Shown one piece after another: positions 7,430 through 11,483 of a stretch of DNA of 11,483 nt. Location of the stretch: NCBI GenBank assembly GCA_964652565.1, contig CAZZEC010000166.1:1-11483 (forward strand), in the 5' to 3' direction. A program made the translations under genes and the position numbers. Origin of the DNA: JBCCTX01 sp964652565. GTDB taxonomy: Bacteria; Bacteroidota; Bacteroidia; J057. The notes below the pieces were generated by a model, which saw only the letters and a program-made list of their open reading frames with translations, was not told the origin of the DNA and ran no database searches. Within the stretch, counting starts at the first letter, position 1; each line of letters starts with the position of its first letter.

Positions 7430-7447
7430 AACCACTATGTAGTGGTT
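7430..7447. other. Inverted repeat AACCACTA-TG-TAGTGGTT
   Basis: Perfect 8-bp arms (7430-7437 and 7440-7447) are separated by two bases and followed on the plus strand by a short T-run. It lies in the presumed leader/promoter region of the methyltransferase gene. It could be a protein-binding dyad or a small hairpin; the function is unknown. Confidence 0.45.
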
Positions 7448-7460
7448 TTGAACAACTGTT

Positions 7461-7695
7461 GTCCGTCGTCTATCGTCTGTGGTCTTATCTACCGTCCGTC
7501 GTTTTTATGTGCCCTAGGGCAGAATTGGCTTCCACCAATTCCTACAGTGGTCTTATCTACCGTCCGTCGTCTATCGTCTGTGGTCTTATCTACCGTCCGT
7601 CGTTTTTATGTGCCCTAGGGCAGAATTGGCTTCCACCAATTCCTACAGTGGTCTTATCTACCGTCCGTCGTCTATCGTCTGTGGTCTTATCTACC
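7461..7695. repeat. Tandem 101-bp repeat (two perfect copies plus 33 bp)
   Basis: Positions 7461-7561 and 7562-7662 are identical base for base, and 7663-7695 repeats the first 33 bases. Each unit consists of heptamer-like sequence (GTCCGTCGTCTATCGTCTGT...) around a different core. The core holds the 12-bp palindrome TGCCCTAGGGCA (7510-7521; 7611-7622), followed at once by a hairpin, GAATTGG-CTTCCA-CCAATTC (7522-7541; 7623-7642). Perfect identity suggests recent duplication or slippage. Confidence 0.9.
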
Positions 7696-7714
7696 GTCTG
7701 TGGTCTTATCTACC
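7677..7714. repeat. Tandem 19-bp doublet
   Basis: GTCTGTGGTCTTATCTACC is present at 7677-7695 and repeated immediately at 7696-7714. It is a sub-part of the 101-bp unit, showing repeat growth at a smaller scale. Degenerate GTCCGT / GTCTA words continue to about 7757. Confidence 0.75.
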
Positions 7715-7761
7715 GTCCGTCGTCCGTCATCTATGGTCTAACTAACCCTCCACCGTCTAAC

Positions 7762-8154
7762 CTACAAATTATTCCTGATCTCTCTGGCTAACTGATCCAT
7801 TTCATCGTTGGGAAAACTCAACTTAGGGTTTTCAAAATTCAGGTCTCTGATACTATTAATTGGAACTAAATGAATGTGGGCATGAGGCACTTCTAGTCCA
7901 ATGACTGCAGTACCTATTCGTTCGCATGGCACTGTGCGTTCGATCGCTGCGGCTACTTTTCGCGCAAAAATCTGGAGCCCGATGAATAAATCATCTGGGA
8001 GATCAAATATATAGTCAATTTCTTTTTTGGGAATGGCAAGGGTATGCCCTTTGGCTAGAGGCTGTATATCCAGGAAGGCAAGAAAATCTTCTGTCTCAGC
8101 TACTTTGTAACTAGGGATTTCTCCTTTGACAATTTTGGTGAAAATAGAAGGCAT
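7762..8154 (-). CDS. HIT-family nucleotide-binding hydrolase
   Basis: This histidine-triad protein has 130 residues and is probably a cytoplasmic purine-nucleotide phosphoramidase or nucleotidyl hydrolase (Hint-like). The N-terminus MPSIFTKIVKGEIPSYKVAE is the classic family start, so I use the ATG at 8154 rather than the one at 8175, which would add MIINLFL. LAFLDIQPLAKGHTLAIPK (26-44) is the nucleotide-binding strand region, and HAHIHLVP (91-98) carries the triad His91, His93 and His95, the middle stretch being the catalytic site. The gene follows greA on the same strand, an arrangement I associate with Bacteroidota, but an intrinsic terminator lies between them. A TAnnTTTG-like element overlaps that terminator, so this gene may use its own promoter. 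Its 3' end meets the repeat region. Confidence 0.9.
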   Translation of the reverse strand: MPSIFTKIVKGEIPSYKVAETEDFLAFLDIQPLAKGHTLAIPKKEIDYIFDLPDDLFIGLQIFARKVAAAIERTVPCERIGTAVIGLEVPHAHIHLVPINSIRDLNFENPKLSFPNDEMDQLAREIRNNL

Positions 8155-8172
8155 AAGAAAAAGATTAATAAT

Positions 8173-8180
8173 CAAAAATA
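8173..8180 (-). promoter_or_regulatory. TAnnTTTG-type -7 element for the HIT gene, inside the greA terminator
   Basis: On the minus strand TATTTTTG (8180-8173) matches the Bacteroidota -7 consensus exactly and lies 18 bases before the HIT start codon. It is formed by the end of the terminator stem and its T-tract, so the match may be coincidental. No good -33 TTTG is present at the expected distance. Confidence 0.3.
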
Positions 8181-8206
8181 CCCAATGTGTATCAACGCAT
8201 TGGGTA
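8174..8206 (-). terminator. Intrinsic terminator of greA
   Basis: On the minus strand TACCCAATG (8206-8198) pairs with CATTGGGTA (8187-8179), giving a perfect 9-bp stem with a 10-base loop, followed directly by TTTTT (8178-8174). It begins about 22 bases after the greA stop codon. The T-tract is on one side only, so it is directional and separates greA from the HIT gene. Confidence 0.75.
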
Positions 8207-8227
8207 CTTAAGATATGGGTTTATCGA

Positions 8228-8713
8228 TTAAGCGGATAATTCACGTGTAATATCCAGTACCTCAAACTGCATATTTCCAGCAGGTACTTTGATATCTACA
8301 ACATCTCCAATAGATTTCCCTAAGATAGCCTTCCCCACAGGAGATTTAACAGAGATCTTGCCTTGCTTAAGATTGGCTTCCTGTTCAGCTACCAACGTAT
8401 ACTTCATCTCTTTCTTATTCTTAAGATTTTTAAGCCTTACGGTAGACAAAATATATGCTTTACTAGTATCCAGATCGCTTTCCTCTATCACTCTCGCACT
8501 AGCGATAATAGATTCTAACTTAGATATTTTTAGTTCGAGCAAGCCTTGAGCGTCTTTTGCGGCATCATATTCTGCATTTTCGCTCAAATCACCCATTTCA
8601 CGGGCTTTTTGAATCTGTTTGGCAATCTCCTGGCGACCCTTGCCTTTCAATTCCTGGAGTTCATTTCGCAACTTTTGAAATCCCTCCTGTGTTAAATAGG
8701 TCACTTCACTCAT
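8228..8713 (-). CDS. greA: Transcription elongation factor GreA
   Basis: GreA inserts into the RNA polymerase secondary channel and stimulates cleavage of backtracked RNA. The 161-residue product has the N-terminal coiled-coil domain (about 1-78) with the catalytic tip GDLSENAEYD (41-50), including Asp42 and Glu45, which correspond to the acidic pair that places the second magnesium. The C-terminal FKBP-like domain (about 80-158) includes SVKSPVGKAILGKSIGDVVDI (121-141), typical of GreA. Length and motifs are ordinary. The start is fixed by MSEVTYLTQEGFQKLRNEL. The leader before it contains two overlapping hairpins (8730-8779), with two terminator-like hairpins further up, suggesting regulation at the RNA level. 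A strong terminator follows the gene. Confidence 0.96.
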   Translation of the reverse strand: MSEVTYLTQEGFQKLRNELQELKGKGRQEIAKQIQKAREMGDLSENAEYDAAKDAQGLLELKISKLESIIASARVIEESDLDTSKAYILSTVRLKNLKNKKEMKYTLVAEQEANLKQGKISVKSPVGKAILGKSIGDVVDIKVPAGNMQFEVLDITRELSA

Positions 8714-8729
8714 GATACATCTTTCTTAA

Positions 8730-8779
8730 GGTGAAACATCTGCCTTCACCAAGGGAATCACTCTGAAAAGAGTCCTTGG
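8730..8779 (-). promoter_or_regulatory. Structured greA leader: two overlapping hairpins
   Basis: In the minus-strand RNA, CCAAGG (8779-8774) pairs with CCTTGG (8754-8749), and within it ACTCT/AGAGT close a 4-base loop (8773-8760). A second hairpin, GGTGAA (8750-8745) with TTCACC (8735-8730), shares the two bases 8749-8750 with the first, so the two compete at the junction. The second ends 16 bases before the greA ATG. A regulatory leader is inferred, not shown. Confidence 0.45.
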
Positions 8780-8813
8780 AAAAGTCTATGGTCATTTAAT
8801 TTTTAATAGAATG

Positions 8814-8868
8814 AAAAAAACCTCAATACCACCTGTTTGGGACAGGATGTAAAATAGTCGGTATTGAG
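8814..8868 (-). terminator. Strong orphan intrinsic terminator upstream of greA
   Basis: On the minus strand CTCAATACC (8868-8860) pairs with GGTATTGAG (8830-8822); inside, CCTGT-CCCAA-ACAGG (8846-8832) forms a second helix. One G then TTTTTTT (8820-8814) follows. No protein gene lies upstream on this strand, so it must end either a small RNA or the early part of a greA transcript. Confidence 0.65.
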
Positions 8869-8899
8869 AAATTTATTCATGAATTCAAATAATCTGTTA

Positions 8900-8940
8900 A
8901 AAAATATAAAAATTATGAGGGTTAGAATTACCCAACCTCA
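8900..8940 (-). terminator. Second terminator-like hairpin on the minus strand
   Basis: TGAGGTT (8940-8934) pairs with AA plus CCTCA (8923-8916, one bulged C) around a loop of about 10 bases, followed by a T-rich run (TAATTTTTATATTTTTT). It is weaker than the hairpin at 8814-8868 but points the same way and lies about 50 bases upstream of it. Confidence 0.4.
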
Positions 8941-9012
8941 TCTTAAACATTATTACTTACTATTATATTGCCGTTTACGATCGATTACAACGCAGGTTAC
9001 AGTATGACACCA

Positions 9013-9086
9013 TTATTGCATAAACGGCCCTTATCGCAATTATTCACGCCCTACTATTGCAAAATAAGCAAATTTTATTGCATAAA
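9013..9086. repeat. Cluster of four TATYGCA motifs
   Basis: TTATTGCATAAA occurs identically at 9013-9024 and 9075-9086. Between them are TTATCGCAAT (9031-9040) and CTATTGCAAAA (9054-9064). The shared TATYGCA cores start at 9014, 9032, 9055 and 9076, spaced 18, 23 and 21 bases, near two helical turns. This resembles a set of binding sites; no protein can be named. Confidence 0.5.
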
Positions 9087-9168
9087 ACAAAATGTAGAAG
9101 GCCTATTGTGTATGTCATAAGATGAAATAAATTGTTGAAAATTATATGGTAGCCTGAATGTAATTGAT

Positions 9169-9176
9169 TATATTTG
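9169..9176 (+). promoter_or_regulatory. TAnnTTTG -7 element, probable DUF4290-murA promoter
   Basis: TATATTTG matches the Bacteroidota primary-sigma -7 consensus exactly. Transcription would start near 9183 and leave a leader of about 110 bases before the DUF4290 ATG. A clear TTTG at -33 is missing (ATGG is nearest), so this is a partial match. Confidence 0.4.
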
Positions 9177-9293
9177 CCAAAGCTTTTCACACCTGTTAGC
9201 TGCTAAGTCATTATTTACAACAAGAATTTTATTATTAGACAGCTTCCCCAAATAGCAAGCTAAATAGATATTATCTGTTTATAAATTATTTAT

Positions 9294-9923
9294 ATGAAAT
9301 ATAAAATTTCTGACACACCGCTTAAATTGAGAGAGTACGGAAGGAATATACAATCCATGGTCGAGTACCTCAAGACCGTAGAAGATAAAGATAAGCGGAC
9401 AGAAATGGCAAACGAAATAGTTGCCATAATGAGTAATCTCCAGCCACAGCTCAAAGAATTTCCGGATTATAAGCAAAAATTATGGGATCACTTGTTTGTG
9501 ATCAGCGATTTTGAACTCGATGTGGATTCCCCCTTCCCCATGCCAGATGAATCTATTATTGCTCCCAACAAGGAAAACAGGATGGATTATTATTCGGGAA
9601 GACCTGCTTTTAGACAATATGGACATAATATTGATCTCATGGTAGAAGCAGCATGCGATATGGAAGAGGGTGAATCAAAGAAGAAATTTGTCAACCTCAT
9701 CGCCAATACGATGAAGCAATTCCTGTGGAATATAGATCGCGAGACAACGCCTGAAGCAGTGATTGCCGAACACATCAACGAGATTTCTAACGGAAGACTG
9801 AAAATCTCGGGAGATGAACTTACCATACACAAAATTACAACATCCAAAAGCTCTTCCTCAAGAAGTAATGGGTCTCATAGCGGGAAAAGAGGTGGAAGAA
9901 AGGGAAGAAAGAAAAAACACTAA
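9294..9923 (+). CDS. DUF4290 family protein
   Basis: This 209-residue cytoplasmic protein of unknown function matches the Bacteroidota-specific DUF4290 family. Recognisable conserved parts are LREYGRNIQSMVEY (12-25), YKQKLWDHLFVISDFELDVDSPFP (59-82), FRQYGHNIDLMVEAACDM (106-123) and LIANTMKQFLWN (135-146). The two YG-NI--MVE segments suggest an internal duplication. The last 25 residues form a Ser-rich then strongly basic tail (GKRGGRKGRKKKH), which could contact nucleic acid or ribosomes, but that is a guess. There is no signal peptide or membrane segment. The gene lies 74 bases before murA on the same strand, an adjacency I know from other Bacteroidota, so they are likely co-transcribed. 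The ATG at 9294 is used because the conserved N-terminus begins there. Confidence 0.88.
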   Translation: MKYKISDTPLKLREYGRNIQSMVEYLKTVEDKDKRTEMANEIVAIMSNLQPQLKEFPDYKQKLWDHLFVISDFELDVDSPFPMPDESIIAPNKENRMDYYSGRPAFRQYGHNIDLMVEAACDMEEGESKKKFVNLIANTMKQFLWNIDRETTPEAVIAEHINEISNGRLKISGDELTIHKITTSKSSSSRSNGSHSGKRGGRKGRKKKH

Positions 9924-9997
9924 ATCCTTCAGTTTCCAGGTTTTCGTCATATTCTTTTTATCGAATAAGATATTCATCTCAAAACCCATTTTCTAAC

Positions 9998-11311
9998 ATG
10001 TCTCATTTCGAAGTTGAAGGGGGAATTCAATTGCAAGGTGAAATTACCCCTCAGGGCGCAAAAAATGAAGCCCTACAGATTCTCTGTGCCACTACGCTAA
10101 CAGAAAACGAAGTGACTATCAGTAATATCCCGGATATCGTTGATGTCAATCGTCTCATAGATATCCTCAAGGATATGGGAGTAGATGTAGAACGAAAATC
10201 CAGTGATACCTACACATTCTGTGCAAAAGATATAGACCTGGAATATATCCAGACACAAAAATTTTGGGAGAAGGCCCGAAAGCTCAGGGGCTCTATCATG
10301 CTGGTGGGGCCGTTGCTTGCTCGCTATGGGAAAGCCTATATCTCGCGTCCAGGGGGAGATAAAATCGGTCGTCGGAGGCTGGATACCCACTTCTGGGGCT
10401 TCCAACAGTTGGGGGCTACTTTTCACTACAATGAAAAAGAAGGAATTTTTGAAGTAAGAGCTCCCGGAAGATTAAAGGGAGTATACATGCACCTGGATGA
10501 AGCTTCAGTGACGGGAACTGCCAACATTATCATGGCTGCAGCTTTAGCAGAGGGTACCACCACCATTTACCATGCGGCTTGCGAACCCTATATCCAGCAG
10601 TTATGTAAAATGTTGAATAGCATGGGGGCTCGCATTCAGGGGATAGGAAGCAACCTGGTTTCCATACAGGGAGTCGAGTCGCTCGCGGGAACCACGCATC
10701 GCTTATTAGCTGACATGATCGAGGTGGGAAGTTTTATCGGTATGGCTGCTATGACGCAAAGCGGGATTCGTATCAAAGATGCGGATGTAAAATACCTGGG
10801 TATTATCCCGGAAATTTTTAGGCGAATGGGAGTAAAGCTGGATATCCAGGGCAATGATATCGTGGTGCTGGAACAGGAAGTATGTGAGATTGAGACCTTC
10901 ATTGATGGGAGTTTGATGACCGTATCTGACCACCCCTGGCCTGGATTTACGCCCGATCTGCTGAGCATTGTACTCGTACTTGCTACCCAGTGTAAAGGCT
11001 CGGTACTCATCCATCAAAAAATGTTTGAAAGTAGGTTATTTTTCGTGGACAAACTCATAGATATGGGCGCGCAAATAATACTCTGCGACCCGCATAGAGC
11101 CACTGTCATAGGACTCGCCCGTAGTCAGGCGCTAAGAGGAATATCAATGAGTAGTCCGGATATCCGGGCAGGTGTATCACTACTTATTGCAGCACTTTCT
11201 GCCGAAGGAACTTCCAAAATCTACAACATCGAGCAGATCGATAGAGGATATCAGAATATAGAAGCGCGACTCACAAGTATTGGCGCGCAGGTGAAAAGAA
11301 TTCAGGATTAG
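9998..11311 (+). CDS. murA: UDP-N-acetylglucosamine 1-carboxyvinyltransferase, Cys-to-Asp variant
   Basis: MurA transfers enolpyruvate from PEP to UDP-GlcNAc, the first committed step of peptidoglycan synthesis, in the cytoplasm. The 437-residue protein is full length, with the EPSP-synthase-like inside-out fold. AKNEALQ (21-27) supplies the conserved Lys22-Asn23 pair, KLRGSIMLVGPLLAR (95-109) the Arg region, and RPGGDKIGRRRLDTHF (117-132) the catalytic loop. The loop's usual Cys (Cys115 in E. coli, target of fosfomycin) is Asp121 here. Asp in this position is active and fosfomycin-insensitive in other bacteria, for example mycobacteria. The C-terminal DIRAGVSLLIAALSAEG (388-404) is typical. 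It follows DUF4290 by 74 bases with no terminator between them, and the ATG has no Shine-Dalgarno. A heptamer array starts 15 bases after the stop. Confidence 0.96.
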   Translation: MSHFEVEGGIQLQGEITPQGAKNEALQILCATTLTENEVTISNIPDIVDVNRLIDILKDMGVDVERKSSDTYTFCAKDIDLEYIQTQKFWEKARKLRGSIMLVGPLLARYGKAYISRPGGDKIGRRRLDTHFWGFQQLGATFHYNEKEGIFEVRAPGRLKGVYMHLDEASVTGTANIIMAAALAEGTTTIYHAACEPYIQQLCKMLNSMGARIQGIGSNLVSIQGVESLAGTTHRLLADMIEVGSFIGMAAMTQSGIRIKDADVKYLGIIPEIFRRMGVKLDIQGNDIVVLEQEVCEIETFIDGSLMTVSDHPWPGFTPDLLSIVLVLATQCKGSVLIHQKMFESRLFFVDKLIDMGAQIILCDPHRATVIGLARSQALRGISMSSPDIRAGVSLLIAALSAEGTSKIYNIEQIDRGYQNIEARLTSIGAQVKRIQD

Positions 11312-11325
11312 TCAGTCTATCATTT

Positions 11326-11442
11326 GTCGTCCGTCGTCCTCTCTGTGGTCCGTCGTCTGTGGTCTGTGGTCTGTCGTCTGTGGTCTGTCGTCTGTGGTCT
11401 GTCGTCTGTCGTCTGTCGTCTGTCGTCTGTCGTCTGTCGTCT
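11326..11442. repeat. Heptanucleotide tandem array ([C/G]GTCTGT)
   Basis: From 11347 to 11437 there are 13 in-phase 7-base units. Their first base alternates between G and C in a mixed order and ends in a run of five C-type units; the first unit is GGTCCGT. Related, out-of-phase words (CGTCCGT, CGTCCTC) extend it left to about 11326. The same words occur at 7461-7757, so this is a dispersed repeat family. It lies between the murA stop and the next transcription unit. Confidence 0.9.
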
Positions 11443-11471
11443 ACTATATATTTCCCCCTGTTTTCTTTATG

Positions 11472-11479
11472 TATCTTTG
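11472..11479 (+). promoter_or_regulatory. TAnnTTTG -7 element at the right edge
   Basis: TATCTTTG matches the -7 consensus exactly and sits after the heptamer array and a T/C-rich stretch. It could drive a gene beyond the window. No TTTG lies at the -33 distance, and the start site would fall outside the window. Confidence 0.3.
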
Positions 11480-11483
11480 AGTA

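Larger units (their letters stand above)
7290..7761. repeat. Gene-free, nested-repeat intergenic region
   Basis: This 472-base stretch between the HIT gene's 3' end and the methyltransferase 5' end contains no credible gene. From left to right it has a 40-bp direct repeat with palindromes (7333-7394), a hairpin (7430-7447), two identical 101-bp units plus a partial third (7461-7695), a 19-bp doublet (7677-7714) and decaying heptamer-like sequence to about 7757. Open frames across it are products of the repeats. Separate entries describe the parts. Confidence 0.85.
8714..9293. other. Gene-free AT-rich region between greA and DUF4290
   Basis: This 580-base divergent spacer holds no credible protein gene. 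It contains the greA leader hairpins (8730-8779), two minus-strand terminator-like hairpins (8814-8868 and about 8900-8940), an inverted repeat GCCGTTTA (8970-8977) / TAAACGGC (9021-9028), four TATYGCA motifs (9013-9086), and a -7-like element for DUF4290 (9169-9176). It is long for a spacer between housekeeping genes and may contain a non-coding RNA on the minus strand; I recognise no known RNA family. Confidence 0.7.

Noticed and set aside
7461..7695. Possible CRISPR-like repeat or insertion-sequence ends
   Set aside because: The two copies are fully identical, with no unique spacers between repeats, and no transposase or terminal inverted repeat pair is visible.
7403..7791. Open reading frames of 71 and 110 codons across the repeat region
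   Set aside because: Their proteins are simply translated 101-bp repeats (recurring GLIYRPS blocks) with no start signal or family resemblance.
8803..8880. 25-codon minus-strand ORF beginning MNKFLNTDYF
   Set aside because: It runs straight through the strong terminator hairpin and T-tract and has no family resemblance; chance reading frame is likelier.
9814..9996. 60-codon ORF overlapping the DUF4290 end
   Set aside because: It is an out-of-frame shadow of the basic tail of DUF4290 and the spacer before murA, with no family signal.
11326..11442. Possible CRISPR array
   Set aside because: The units are 7 bases with no unique spacers, and no cas genes are present.

Overview
The window looks like chromosomal DNA from a member of the Bacteroidota, plausibly a Saprospiria- or Cytophagia-like lineage. 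Four things support this. A secreted M43 metalloprotease carries a C-terminal type IX secretion (Por) sorting domain. A DUF4290 gene lies directly before murA. Shine-Dalgarno signals are mostly weak or absent, and the best promoter-like elements match the Bacteroidota -7 consensus TAnnTTTG. The genes are housekeeping or envelope related; there is no phage, transposase, CRISPR array, rRNA or tRNA gene.

Layout. Positions 31-1707 (-) encode an amidohydrolase-superfamily lipoprotein that lacks the usual HxH metal motif. Divergent from it, 1903-2652 (+) encodes a cytoplasmic DUF695/RraB-like protein with a 16-bp perfect palindrome over its ribosome-binding region. Positions 2798-4324 (+) encode the secreted protease. 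Positions 4485-6674 (+) form a tight adk-obgE-ruvC cluster (nucleotide balance, ribosome/stress GTPase, Holliday-junction resolvase). A SAM-dependent methyltransferase (6708-7289, -) converges on ruvC. Positions 7290-7761 hold no gene but contain nested repeats: a 40-bp repeat, two identical 101-bp units each carrying palindromes, a 19-bp doublet and many degenerate heptamers. On the minus strand, greA (8228-8713) is followed by a clear intrinsic terminator and then a HIT-family gene (7762-8154). The AT-rich, non-coding 8714-9293 interval contains two terminator-like hairpins pointing towards greA, a structured greA leader and a cluster of four TATYGCA motifs. Then come DUF4290 (9294-9923) and murA (9998-11311), which has Asp in place of the catalytic Cys. 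A second heptamer array (11326-11442) follows murA, and a promoter-like element sits at the right edge.

The most interesting non-genic signals are the dispersed [C/G]GTCTGT heptamer family with its 101-bp compound unit, and the orphan minus-strand terminators upstream of greA, which suggest either an unannotated small RNA or a leader attenuator. I see no clear novel multi-gene system; the coding content is largely recognisable.
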